44,416 nt of DNA from JAHJDS01 sp964569795 (GCA_964569795.1 CAZMVB010000032.1:1-44416); one strand, 5' to 3'; counted from the stretch's first letter, positions 31,856 through 39,864 are shown. Numbers and translations are program-made. The notes: generated by a model not told the origin, from the letters alone.

Positions 31856-31930
31856 TGACGCTCAAGCGTGGATCGACGATTTGCGCAGATTGACGCTTTG
31901 CGTGGGTTGACGCTTTGCGTGGGTTGAAAC
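31856..31930 (+). repeat. Four degenerate CRISPR-repeat-tail units in tandem
   Basis: Units at 31856-31873 (TGACGCTCAAGCGTGGAT), 31874-31890 (CGACGATTTGCGCAGAT), 31891-31907 and 31908-31924 (both TGACGCTTTGCGTGGGT), followed by TGAAAC. Three of the four contain ACGC...GCGT hairpin arms followed by a GTGGRT-like handle start. Confidence 0.75.
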
Positions 31931-31950
31931 AGAGTTATAGTTCTATAATA

Positions 31951-31995
31951 AAATGAACATGTTATCTCAACCAGAGACAACATGTTCATTTTTTT
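31951..31995 (+). terminator. Rho-independent terminator of the crRNA-like unit
   Basis: Perfect 13-bp arms AAATGAACATGTT (31951-31963) and AACATGTTCATTT (31979-31991) with a 15-nt loop, running into seven T residues (31989-31995). It ends the small RNA directly before the cas -35 box. Confidence 0.88.
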
Positions 31996-31996
31996 C

Positions 31997-32032
31997 TTGA
32001 CGAACCATTGACTTCAGAGTATAGTTCTATAA
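31997..32032 (+). promoter_or_regulatory. cas operon promoter with crRNA-like target site
   Basis: TTGACG (31997-32002) and TATAGT (32020-32025) are exactly 17 nt apart, a near-consensus promoter reading into cas3. The TTC at 32013-32015 plus 32016-32032 form the putative PAM and protospacer of the upstream crRNA-like RNA, so Cascade bound here would cover the -10 box. Confidence 0.7.
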
Positions 32033-32078
32033 ATTTCATGAGGCGGCGAATGCACCCTTCGTCAAAATACTTACCTAG

Positions 32079-32118
32079 AGGGCCACCAAATTGTAGCATG
32101 TCTCTATTTGGCGGCCCT
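32079..32118 (+). other. Long hairpin in the cas 5' untranslated region
   Basis: Arms AGGGCCACCAAAT (32079-32091) and ATTTGGCGGCCCT (32106-32118) pair over 13 positions with one mismatch and a 14-nt loop. No U run follows. The untranslated leader is about 150 nt, long for this compact locus, so RNA-level control of cas3 is possible. Confidence 0.5.
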
Positions 32119-32184
32119 GTTGTTCCAACTCCCTCGGTTATACCAGGTCGCGGGGGCGACAAACCTCACGTTATGGAGTATCAA

Positions 32185-34383
32185 ATGGAATACTACGCCC
32201 ACACCAAGGATGGCCAGGGCCAAGAGTCGTGGCAAAAACTGGACGATCATCTCGATCGAGTCGCCGAACTGGCGGCCGGCTTCGCCGCCTCCTTCGGGGC
32301 CGACGAGTGGGGTCAAGCCGCGGGCAGGCTGCACGACCTGGGCAAGTATTCTCAGGCGTTCCAGGATCGATTGCGCGGCGGGCCGCGGGTCGATCACGCC
32401 ACCGCCGGGGCCCAGGAGGCGCACGCCCGGTTAGGCCCTCAGGCCGGCAAGCTGTTGGCCTACGCCATCGCCGGGCATCATGGCGGCCTGCCCGACGGCA
32501 TCTCTTCCAGCCGCCCCTCCCTCGAAAAACGGCTGGAAAAGAAGGACCTGCCCAACTACCGACACTTTCCGCCCGACCTCGTGGCCGGACTGACCTTGCC
32601 GCGTCCCCAACTCAGGACGAAGAACGTCCCCGCCGGGTTCCGGATCGGGTTTTTCGTGCGGATGGTCTTCTCGTGCCTGGTGGACGCCGACTACCTGGAC
32701 ACCGAGCGCTTTGTGGACCCCGACAAGGCGGCCTGGCGGGGCGGCCGGCCCACCCTGGACCAACTCCACGACCGTCTCCAGTCATATTTGTTGGGATTGC
32801 GGGCCATGGCTGGCGACGCCCCTCTTAACGTTCGTCGAAACGAAATCTTGGACGCCTGCCTAATGCAGGCCAAAGCAAGCCCCGGCTTCTTTAGCCTGAC
32901 CGTGCCCACCGGCGGCGGCAAGACCATCTCGTCGCTGGCCTTTGCCCTGGGTCACGCCCGCAAACATGAATTGAAGCGAATCGTCTACGCCATCCCCTAC
33001 ACCAGCATCATCGAGCAGAATGCCAAGGTGTTCCGGGACATCCTGGGTGATGAGGCCGTGCTGGAGCATCATTCCAATCTGCCCCAACCCGAGGACGAGG
33101 CACAGGACGAGGACGCGGCCTGGCAGCGAAACCGCCTGGCCGCCGAGAACTGGGACGCCCCGGTGGTGGTCACCACCAACGTCCAGTTGTTCGAGTCGCT
33201 GTTTGCCAACCGGCCGTCCCGGTGCCGCAAGCTGCATAATCTGGCCCAAAGCGTGATCATCCTGGACGAGGCCCAGATGTTGCCCCGGGAAGTGCTGTTG
33301 CCCTGTATCGAGGCCCTGCGGGCCCTGGTGGACGACTACGGCGCCACGGTGGTCATGTGCACCGCCACCCAGCCGGCCCTTTCCGACGCCGAGGTTTTTC
33401 GGGACGCGGCCATCCGGCCGCGAGAGTTGTCCCCCAATCCCGGGCAACTTTACGAAGACTTCAGGCGGGTGGAACTGATCCGGGAAGGCCCGATGGACGA
33501 CGCGGCCCTGGTCGCCCGCCTGGCCGAACAGGACCGGGTGCTGTGCATTGTCAACACCCGACGCCACGCCCGGGAGTTGTTTGTAAAACTGCGCCAGAAA
33601 GTCGACCCGGAAGGGACCCATCACCTAAGCGCCCTGATGTACCCTGGCCACCGGGCCCGCAAGCTTGACGAGATCCGGGATGCCCTAAAAAAAGGCCACC
33701 CCTGCCGGGTGGTCAGCACTCAGCTCGTTGAGGCCGGAGTGGACCTGGATTTTCCAGTGGTGTGGCGTGCCCTGGCCGGGATCGACTCCATCGCCCAGGC
33801 CGCCGGCCGGTGCAACCGCGAGGGCTTTCTGGACGAAAAGGGCCGGGTGCATGTATTCGAACCGGAAGACGGCAAGCTGCCGCCAAGCCTCCGCGCCCCG
33901 GCCGAGGAGGCCCGGGATGTGCTGCGAAATTGCGAAGACGCCCTGTCACTCGAGGCCGTGGCCCGGTTTTTCGCAAACCTATTCTGGCGGCAGGAAGGTT
34001 TGCTGGACAGCAAGAAGATTGTGACACTGATGGACGAAGGATGGACCAAGGGCAACATCCCCTTTGCCGAAGTGGCCCGGAATTTCGGCTTGTTCGATAA
34101 CCCCGGGGAGGCAGTGCTGGTCTGCCCGGACATGACCTTGCGGGAAAAAATCATCGCCGGCCTGACCTACGGCTCCACCCCCGGGCTTTATCTGCGTCAG
34201 GCCCAACCCTACACGGTGCAGCTTTATCCACACGAACTGGACCTGTTGGAAAAAGCCGGTGACCTCATCCGCGTCGGCGAGGGGATGTTCCCGGTGCTTA
34301 CCAACCTCAGTCTCTATGACGACGATCTGGGCCTGGTCTCGGACCGGTCCGGGTGGCTCGATCCCGAGAAGTCGATTTTTTGA
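32185..34383 (+). CDS. cas3: Cas3 helicase-nuclease (type I-C)
   Basis: 732 residues. It is recruited by Cascade to unwind and degrade target DNA. The N-terminal HD nuclease has H22 and LHDLGKYS (H50-D51) and later TGH-like IAGHHGG (about 96-101). SF2 helicase: Walker A VPTGGGKT (240-247), YAIPYTSIIEQN, DEAQ box (361-364), VMCTATQPAL, and the second RecA domain with STQLVEAGVDLDFPVVWR and QAAGRCNREG. The start chosen is ATG 32185, with GGAG 6 nt before it; ATG 32173 lacks a ribosome site, and the open frame further upstream runs through the promoter. First gene of the cas operon. Confidence 0.94.
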   Translation: MEYYAHTKDGQGQESWQKLDDHLDRVAELAAGFAASFGADEWGQAAGRLHDLGKYSQAFQDRLRGGPRVDHATAGAQEAHARLGPQAGKLLAYAIAGHHGGLPDGISSSRPSLEKRLEKKDLPNYRHFPPDLVAGLTLPRPQLRTKNVPAGFRIGFFVRMVFSCLVDADYLDTERFVDPDKAAWRGGRPTLDQLHDRLQSYLLGLRAMAGDAPLNVRRNEILDACLMQAKASPGFFSLTVPTGGGKTISSLAFALGHARKHELKRIVYAIPYTSIIEQNAKVFRDILGDEAVLEHHSNLPQPEDEAQDEDAAWQRNRLAAENWDAPVVVTTNVQLFESLFANRPSRCRKLHNLAQSVIILDEAQMLPREVLLPCIEALRALVDDYGATVVMCTATQPALSDAEVFRDAAIRPRELSPNPGQLYEDFRRVELIREGPMDDAALVARLAEQDRVLCIVNTRRHARELFVKLRQKVDPEGTHHLSALMYPGHRARKLDEIRDALKKGHPCRVVSTQLVEAGVDLDFPVVWRALAGIDSIAQAAGRCNREGFLDEKGRVHVFEPEDGKLPPSLRAPAEEARDVLRNCEDALSLEAVARFFANLFWRQEGLLDSKKIVTLMDEGWTKGNIPFAEVARNFGLFDNPGEAVLVCPDMTLREKIIAGLTYGSTPGLYLRQAQPYTVQLYPHELDLLEKAGDLIRVGEGMFPVLTNLSLYDDDLGLVSDRSGWLDPEKSIF

Positions 34384-34410
34384 TTCCTCTAAGGAGAAAG
34401 GAGGTAGTCC

Positions 34411-35070
34411 ATGGGCATGGGAGTTCAGGTCCGGGTGAAGGGCGATTACGCCTGTTTCACCCGGCCCGAGATGAAGGTCGAGCGGGTGTCGTACGACGTC
34501 ATGACCCCCTCGGCGGCCCGGGGTATTCTCGAGGCCATCTACTGGAAGCCGGCCATCGCCTGGGTGGTCAAGCGAATTCACGTCTTGAAACCCATCAAGT
34601 TCACCAACCTGCGCCGCAACGAACTGGGCCACAAGATCGCCGCGGGCACGGTGAAAAAGGTCATGGCCGGCGGGGTTGGCCCTCTGGAGGTGTTCATCGA
34701 GGACGACCGCCAGCAGCGGGCGGCCATGGTCCTCAAGGACGTGGACTATCTGATCGAGGCCCAGTTCGAGTTCACCTCGGACGAAGACAACAATCCGGGC
34801 AAGCACCTGGACGTCTTCAACCGGCGGGTGGCCAAGGGCCAGTGTTTTCACCGGCCCTATCTGGGCTGCCGGGAGTTCGCCGCCCGGTTCGAGCCTCATG
34901 AGGGACCGCCGCCCCCCTCGTCGCTTAGGGGCGAGCAGGACCTGGGCTGGATGCTGTGGGACCTGGACTACCGGTCCCCGGATGACATCCGGCCCCGATT
35001 CTTCCGGGCGGCGCTGGTTGACGGGGTGCTCGAGGTGCCGGCCCCGGACGGCCCGGAGGTGCACTCATGA
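34411..35070 (+). CDS. cas5c: Cas5c (Cas5d), repeat-processing Cascade subunit
   Basis: 219 residues. In type I-C there is no Cas6; Cas5c cuts the precursor at the repeat hairpin base and keeps the 5' handle. Visible features: VQVRVKGDYACFTRPEMKVE, SYDVMTPSAARGILEAIYWK (a conserved Cas5 segment), then KPIKFTNLRRNE, VDYLIEAQFEF and HRPYLGCREFAA. AAGGAGG precedes the ATG. Its stop overlaps the cas8c start by 4 nt. This is the enzyme expected to process both array RNA and the repeat-like unit upstream of cas3. Confidence 0.95.
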   Translation: MGMGVQVRVKGDYACFTRPEMKVERVSYDVMTPSAARGILEAIYWKPAIAWVVKRIHVLKPIKFTNLRRNELGHKIAAGTVKKVMAGGVGPLEVFIEDDRQQRAAMVLKDVDYLIEAQFEFTSDEDNNPGKHLDVFNRRVAKGQCFHRPYLGCREFAARFEPHEGPPPPSSLRGEQDLGWMLWDLDYRSPDDIRPRFFRAALVDGVLEVPAPDGPEVHS

Positions 35071-36830
35071 TTCTTCAGGCCTTGAACCGCTACTACCAAC
35101 GCCTGGCCGACGACCCCGAGGCGGACGTGGCCCCGCCCGGATTCGGCCAGGTGAAAATCGGCTTCGCGTTGGTGCTGGACCGCAAGGGGAAGCTGGTGGA
35201 CGTCCACGACCTGCGCGAGCAAAGCGGCAAGAAACTCGAAGCCCCGCCCCGGCTGGCCCCCCAGCCGGTCAAGCGGTCGGTCGGCATCAAGGCCAACTTC
35301 CTGTGGGACAACACCGGCTACGTCCTGGGCGCGGACAACAAGGACAAGCCCGAGAGGGCGAGGAAGGCCTTTGATGATTTCCGCGCCCTGGCCCACCAGC
35401 TGGGTGACGGCCTGGATGATCCGGGCATGAAAGCGGTCCTGGCCTTTCTTGATGCCTGGCAACCGGGTGAGGCCGGAGGACTTGACTCCTGGGAGGAAAT
35501 GGCCGGTCAGAACGTCTGCTTCCGCCTGGACGGCGAGCGGGGTTTCGTTCATGACGCCCGGGTGGTAAAGGACGCCTGGTTCGATCACTGGGCCTCTGCC
35601 GAGGCCGAAGCGCAGGGCCAATGCCTGGTCACCGGCGAGATGACCGCCCTGGCCCGGCTGCACCCGGCCATCAAGGGCGTTTGGGGGGCCCAGAGCAGCG
35701 GGGCCAACCTGGTGTCGTTCAACCTGGATGCCTTCACCTCGTACGGCAAGGACCAGAGCTACAACGCCCCAGTGGGCGACGGAGCGGCCTTTGCCTACAC
35801 CACGGCCCTGAACCGCCTGCTGGCCAAGGGCAGCCGCCAGCGCCTCCAGATCGGCGACGCCTCGGTGGTCTTCTGGAGCGAAAACCGATCGCCGGTCGAA
35901 GACTGGTTCGGGTTCGCCCTGCGCGCGGACCAGGCCGAAGACGAGGCCCTCAATCAGGAGGTGCGGGAGTACGTGAAGGCGGCCAAGGCGGGGCGGCGCC
36001 CCCCGAAGATCGACCCCCAAAACCCCTTTTACATTCTGGGTCTGAGCCCCAACGCCAGCCGGATCTCAGTGCGCTTCTGGTGGCCGAGCACCGTAGGCGA
36101 GATCACCGACCGGCTGGGTCAGCACTTCCAGGACCTGGAGATTGTCCGCCAGTACGACAATCAACCCGAGGACCCGCCCTTGTGGATGGTCCTCAACGAG
36201 ACCGCCGCCCAGCACAAGACCGAGAACGTCCCGCCCCAGCTGGCCGGGGAAGTGGCCCAGGCCGTGTTCTCGGGTCGGCCCTATCCCCGCAGCCTCTTGG
36301 TGGCCCTGGTGTCCCGCGCCCGGGCGGACAAGCAGGTCGGCTACGTCCGGGCGGCCTTCATCAAAGCCTACCTCAGCCGGGCCTATCGACTGATCGAATC
36401 CTATCGTCATAACCCCAAAAGCATGGAGGTTACCGTGAGCCTGGATACCCAAAGCATCAATCCGGCCTATCGCCTGGGGCGGCTGTTCGCGGTCCTGGAG
36501 GACCTGCAGCGGTCGGCCCTACCGGGCCTGAGCGCCACCATCCGCGACAAGTACCTGTCCTCGGCCTCGAGCGCGCCGCGGGCGACTTTTCCTCAACTGC
36601 TGCGCCTGGCCCAGGCCCACATCAAGAAGAGCCAGTGGGGCGGTCGCTACGACCGGGACATCGGACAGGTTCTCGAAGGCGTGACCGACTTCCCCACCAC
36701 CCTCGACCTGGAGGAGCAGGGCCTGTTCTTCCTGGGCTACTACCACCAAAAGGCCCATCGCCCGGCCAAGGCCGACCAGGCCGAGGTCGCCGACGACCAG
36801 ACCGAAAACGCCCCGACCCAGGAGGACTGA
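35067..36830 (+). CDS. cas8c: Cas8c (Csd1), large Cascade subunit
   Basis: 587 residues, the family's usual size. It recognises the PAM and starts target unwinding. Family features include MILQALNRYYQRLADDP, AQSSGANLVSFNLDAFTSYG, YTTALNRLLAKG, VVFWSENR, FYILGLSPNASRISVRFW (a strong Csd1 hallmark) and the C-terminal PAYRLGRLFAVLEDLQ. An internal ribosome site and GTG at 36435 encode the small subunit Cas11c in the same frame. The gene is flanked by overlaps with cas5c and a 1-nt gap to cas7c. Confidence 0.95.
   Translation: MILQALNRYYQRLADDPEADVAPPGFGQVKIGFALVLDRKGKLVDVHDLREQSGKKLEAPPRLAPQPVKRSVGIKANFLWDNTGYVLGADNKDKPERARKAFDDFRALAHQLGDGLDDPGMKAVLAFLDAWQPGEAGGLDSWEEMAGQNVCFRLDGERGFVHDARVVKDAWFDHWASAEAEAQGQCLVTGEMTALARLHPAIKGVWGAQSSGANLVSFNLDAFTSYGKDQSYNAPVGDGAAFAYTTALNRLLAKGSRQRLQIGDASVVFWSENRSPVEDWFGFALRADQAEDEALNQEVREYVKAAKAGRRPPKIDPQNPFYILGLSPNASRISVRFWWPSTVGEITDRLGQHFQDLEIVRQYDNQPEDPPLWMVLNETAAQHKTENVPPQLAGEVAQAVFSGRPYPRSLLVALVSRARADKQVGYVRAAFIKAYLSRAYRLIESYRHNPKSMEVTVSLDTQSINPAYRLGRLFAVLEDLQRSALPGLSATIRDKYLSSASSAPRATFPQLLRLAQAHIKKSQWGGRYDRDIGQVLEGVTDFPTTLDLEEQGLFFLGYYHQKAHRPAKADQAEVADDQTENAPTQED
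36435..36830 (+). CDS. cas11c: Cas11c small subunit from an internal start in cas8c
   Basis: 131 residues, in frame with cas8c. GGAGGT (36425-36430) lies 4 nt before GTG 36435, an unexpectedly good ribosome site inside a gene; the ATG at 36423 has none. The product begins VSLDTQSINPAYRLGRLF and is helical, as expected for Cas11. Type I-C systems are known to make Cas11c by internal translation of cas8c; several copies line the Cascade backbone. That this site is used here is inference. Confidence 0.72.
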   Translation: MSLDTQSINPAYRLGRLFAVLEDLQRSALPGLSATIRDKYLSSASSAPRATFPQLLRLAQAHIKKSQWGGRYDRDIGQVLEGVTDFPTTLDLEEQGLFFLGYYHQKAHRPAKADQAEVADDQTENAPTQED

Positions 36831-36831
36831 C

Positions 36832-37707
36832 ATGAGCCAGACGATTACAAACCGCTACGAGTTCGTTTATCTGTTCGACGTCGAAAACGGCAATCCCAAC
36901 GGCGACCCCGACGCGGGCAACCTGCCCCGCCTGGACCCCGAGACCAGCCGGGGCCTGGTGACCGACGTCTGCCTCAAGCGCAAGGTGCGCAACTTCGTCC
37001 TGTTGGAAAAGGAAGAGGCCGAGGGCTTCAAGATCTACGTCAAGGAAAAGGCCGTGCTCAACCGGCAGCACGAACTGGCCTATACCAACAATCCGGAGAT
37101 CGAAAAGCCGGCGGCCAAGAAGTTGCCCAAGAAGGCCGATGAGGCGGAAAAAATCACCCGCTGGATGTGCGACAACTTCTTCGACATCCGGACCTTTGGG
37201 GCGGTGATGACCACCGAGGTCAACTGCGGCCAGGTGCGCGGGCCGGTGCAGTTGAACTTCGCCCGGAGCATCGAGCCCATTGTCCCCCTCGAGGTGGGCA
37301 TCACCCGCATGGCCGTCACCAACGAGCGCGATCTGGAAAAGGAGCGGACCATTGGCCGCAAGCACATCGTACCCTACGCCCTGTACCGGGCCGAGGGTTA
37401 CGTGTCCGCGCCCCTGGCGGCCAGGACCGGTTTCAGTGATGACGACCTGGACCTGCTGTGGGACGCCCTGGCGAACATGTTCGAGCACGACCGGTCCGCG
37501 GCCAGAGGCAAGATGTCCGCCCGTAATTTGTTCGTGTTCAAGCACGCCTCGAAGCTGGGCAACGCCCCGGCCCAGGTTTTGTTCGATCTGATCGAGGTCG
37601 AACCGGCCGAGGGTCGCCGGGGGCCGGCCCGGGACTTCAGTGACTACGAGGTCAGGGTGGGCTACGACCAGGTGCCCGACAACGTGGAACTGGTGGCCAA
37701 GTTGTGA
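36832..37707 (+). CDS. cas7c: Cas7c (Csd2), Cascade backbone subunit
   Basis: 291 residues. Multiple copies coat the crRNA spacer. The opening NRYEFVYLFDVENGNPNGDPD is the Csd2 signature, followed by GLVTDVCLKRKVRNFV, FDIRTFGAVMTTEVNCGQVRGPVQLNFA (described as residues ~117-145) and HIVPYALYRAEGYVS. Length and motifs are complete. One nucleotide separates it from cas8c. Confidence 0.96.
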   Translation: MSQTITNRYEFVYLFDVENGNPNGDPDAGNLPRLDPETSRGLVTDVCLKRKVRNFVLLEKEEAEGFKIYVKEKAVLNRQHELAYTNNPEIEKPAAKKLPKKADEAEKITRWMCDNFFDIRTFGAVMTTEVNCGQVRGPVQLNFARSIEPIVPLEVGITRMAVTNERDLEKERTIGRKHIVPYALYRAEGYVSAPLAARTGFSDDDLDLLWDALANMFEHDRSAARGKMSARNLFVFKHASKLGNAPAQVLFDLIEVEPAEGRRGPARDFSDYEVRVGYDQVPDNVELVAKL

Positions 37708-37710
37708 GCC

Positions 37711-38352
37711 ATGTACACCGAGGATGAGCTGGTTCCCCTGAGCGCCCTGCAACACTGGGTGTTCTGTCCGCGCCAGTGCGGGCTGATCCACCTGGAAGGT
37801 CAGTGGGGGGAGAATAGATTCACCGCCCAGGGACGGCTGCTTCATGAAAAGGCTCATCAGGCCGGCGCGGAGCGTCAGGGCCAAGTCAGGATTGAACGGG
37901 GCCTGGCCCTGCGCTCCCTCTCCTTGGGGCTGACGGGCAAGGCCGACGTGGTCGAGTTTCATCCTTTCGAGGGCGGCTGGCGGCCCTTTCCGGTGGAGTA
38001 CAAGCGCGGCCGACCAAAAAGCCACGACGCGGACCGCGTCCAGGTTTGCGCTCAGGCCATGTGCCTCGAGGAAATGCTGGAGGTGGAGATACCCACGGGG
38101 GCCCTGTTCTATGGGGACAGCCGCCGACGGGAGGAGGTCGTCTTCGAGCCTGATCTGCGTTCGCTGGTGATCCGGACCGCCGGGGAGGTGCACGACATGT
38201 TGGACTCCGGTCTGACCCCGCCGCCCCGGGCCGGCCCCTTATGTAAATCCTGTTCGATGCGGCCCTCGTGCCTGCCCGATCGTACCAAGTCGCCGCAAGC
38301 GTCGAGCCGTTATCTGACCAGGGAACTTCGGCGGGCCCAGGAGGATTCATGA
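37711..38352 (+). CDS. cas4: Cas4 exonuclease of the adaptation module
   Basis: 213 residues. Cas4 trims prespacers and selects those with the right PAM. Fe-S cluster cysteines: C19 and the later triplet CKSCSMRPSC near residue 190; FCPRQCGLIHLEG is the standard N-terminus. The RecB-type nuclease core shows GRLLHEKAH, GKADVVEF (Asp), PVEYKRGR (ExK) and QVCAQAMCLEEML (QxxxY-like helix). Start ATG 37711, 3 nt after the cas7c stop. Its stop overlaps the cas1 start (ATGA). Confidence 0.94.
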   Translation: MYTEDELVPLSALQHWVFCPRQCGLIHLEGQWGENRFTAQGRLLHEKAHQAGAERQGQVRIERGLALRSLSLGLTGKADVVEFHPFEGGWRPFPVEYKRGRPKSHDADRVQVCAQAMCLEEMLEVEIPTGALFYGDSRRREEVVFEPDLRSLVIRTAGEVHDMLDSGLTPPPRAGPLCKSCSMRPSCLPDRTKSPQASSRYLTRELRRAQEDS

Positions 38353-39383
38353 AAAGGCTGCTCAACACCCTGTTCATCACCCGGGCCGAGGCCCGAGTGG
38401 TCAAGGACGGCGATTGCCTTCTGGTCAAGGCCGGGGGGGAAGTGCTGTTGCGGACTCCGGTCAGCCTTTTATCGGGTGTGGTGTGTCTGGGTCACGTTTA
38501 CATCACCCCCCGGGCCCTGGCCCTTTGCGCCAAACATGACGTCGGGGTCAGCTTCCTGAGCGAACACGGCCGGTTTCTGGCCCGGGTGCAGGGCCCGGTG
38601 TCCGGCAATGTGCTGCTCAGGCGGCGGCAATACAGGACGGCTGACGATCCCGTTGCTTCGGCCGGCGTGGCCCGCTCGGCCGTGGCCGCCAAGGCCGCCA
38701 ACTGCAAGCTAGTGCTTCAACGGGCGGCCAGATCCGGAACGGCCGGAGATGGTGGCGAGGCTATCGAAAAAGCTGTCCAGGTTTTGAGGTCGGTACTGGA
38801 GAGGCTGGAGAAGCCAAGTGACCTGGACGTCATCCGGGGTTTGGAGGGAGAAGCGGCGGCCGCCTATTTCGGCGTATTCGACCACCTGATAACCCAGCAG
38901 AAGGCTGACTTCTTTTTTCGAGCCAGAAGTCGTCGACCGCCGTTGGATCGGGTCAACGCGCTCTTGTCCTTTGTATATACCTTACTGGTGCACGATGTTT
39001 CGTCGGCGTGCCAGAGCGTGGGTCTGGATCCCCAGGTCGGTTTCCTGCACCGGGACCGACCCGGCCGTCCCAGCTTGGCCCTGGACCTCATGGAAGAACT
39101 TAGGCCCCAGGTGGCCGACCGATTGGTGCTGCGTTTGGTCAACCTGCGCCAGGTTGGCGCTAAGGGCTTTACCGCCAGTGGCTCGGGAGCGGTAACCATG
39201 AGCGAAGCCTGTCGCAAGACGGTCATCAAGGCCTATCAAGAGCGCAAACAGGAGGAAGTGCAGCATGGATTCCTTGACGAAAAACTGCCCATGGGTCACC
39301 TGCCTTTTGTCCAGGCCCTGTTGCTGGCCCGCCATCTACGTGGTGACCTGGATGCCTATCCGCCATACTTTCACCGCTCTTGA
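38349..39383 (+). CDS. cas1: Cas1 integrase
   Basis: 344 residues. Cas1-Cas2 inserts new spacers at the leader end. N-terminal beta domain RLLNTLFITRAEARVVKDGD; the catalytic Glu region is GLEGEAAAAYFGVFD, then RVNALLSFVYTLLVHDV, GLDPQVGFLHRDRPG (catalytic His) and ALDLMEELRP (second acidic site). All expected residues are present. The ATG at 38349 overlaps the cas4 stop; an open frame further upstream is a shadow inside cas4. Confidence 0.96.
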   Translation: MKRLLNTLFITRAEARVVKDGDCLLVKAGGEVLLRTPVSLLSGVVCLGHVYITPRALALCAKHDVGVSFLSEHGRFLARVQGPVSGNVLLRRRQYRTADDPVASAGVARSAVAAKAANCKLVLQRAARSGTAGDGGEAIEKAVQVLRSVLERLEKPSDLDVIRGLEGEAAAAYFGVFDHLITQQKADFFFRARSRRPPLDRVNALLSFVYTLLVHDVSSACQSVGLDPQVGFLHRDRPGRPSLALDLMEELRPQVADRLVLRLVNLRQVGAKGFTASGSGAVTMSEACRKTVIKAYQERKQEEVQHGFLDEKLPMGHLPFVQALLLARHLRGDLDAYPPYFHRS

Positions 39384-39394
39384 GGGGACCACCG

Positions 39395-39685
39395 ATGATG
39401 GTTCTGGTTTGTTACGACGTGTCCACGGCCACTGAAGGCGGGCAACGTCGGCTGCGCCGAGTGGCCCAGGTCTGTAACAATTACGGCCAACGGGTCCAGA
39501 ACTCGGTGTTTGAATGTCTGCTGGAGCCGGCGGAATGGGTGCAGCTTCGGGCGCGATTGATTGAAGAGGCCCAGTTGGAAGAGGACAGCCTGCGGTTCTA
39601 CTTTCTAGGCAAAAACTGGCGACACCGGCTGGAGTACCAGGGAGTTCAGAAGAGCTTTGATCCCGAGAGGCCCTTGATCGTCTGA
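39395..39685 (+). CDS. cas2: Cas2 adaptation protein
   Basis: 96 residues, the usual size. The ferredoxin-like fold begins MMVLVCYDVSTATEGGQRRL with the conserved Asp after CY, then VAQVCNNYGQRVQNSVFECLL and a closing FYFLGKNWRHRLEYQG. It dimerises between two Cas1 dimers. GAGGGG precedes the ATG. It is the last cas gene, before the leader. Confidence 0.96.
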   Translation: MMVLVCYDVSTATEGGQRRLRRVAQVCNNYGQRVQNSVFECLLEPAEWVQLRARLIEEAQLEEDSLRFYFLGKNWRHRLEYQGVQKSFDPERPLIV

Positions 39686-39864
39686 CCGCCGACCGCAAGT
39701 GGCGGCCAAAACCCTGGGAGGTTGGCGTTGGCGACAACCATACACAATATTTACCTAAACGCGATTACAGGTCCCTTCGCTGGGATACCTGAAGGGACTA
39801 ATTGGTGGGGTTGGCGTTTTTGCTTTAAATTATGAAGATGTTTCGTTAGGTTGGACTAGATACT
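39686..39864 (+). promoter_or_regulatory. CRISPR leader
   Basis: 179 bp between cas2 and the first repeat, AT-richer towards the array (TTTTTGCTTTAAATTATG). It has an 8-bp inverted repeat GTCCCTTC (39771-39778) / GAAGGGAC (39791-39798) around 12 nt, and GGTTGGCG repeated at about 39720 and 39810. It should hold the array promoter and the Cas1-Cas2 docking signal; I could not fix a single promoter. Confidence 0.7.

Larger units (their letters stand above)
31856..31995 (+). ncRNA. CRISPR-RNA-like regulator of the cas operon (CreR/CreA type, putative)
   Basis: A ~140-nt unit with its own promoter and terminator. Bases 31917-31930 (GCGTGGGTTGAAAC) match the last 14 bases of the CRISPR repeat with one change. 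The preceding ACGC-TTT-GCGT (31910-31920) can form a small hairpin, so Cas5c-type cutting would leave the 11-nt handle TGGGTTGAAAC (array handle TGGATTGAAAC). The spacer-like part starts at 31931 with AGAGTTATAGTTCTATAA. The cas promoter carries AGAGTATAGTTCTATAA (32016-32032), one base shorter, preceded by TTC (32013-32015), the PAM reported for type I-C, and covering the -10 box. In known CreR/CreA RNAs, partial pairing lets Cascade bind without cleavage and repress the promoter. The one-base gap after position 5 is the weak point. Confidence 0.68.

Noticed and set aside
31997..32184. cas3 starting at an upstream ATG/GTG near 32008
   Set aside because: That start would lie inside the -35/-10 region, and the extra residues do not resemble Cas3.
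36622..38193. 523-residue minus-strand open frame opposite cas8c/cas7c/cas4
   Set aside because: The three cas genes on the plus strand are unmistakable.
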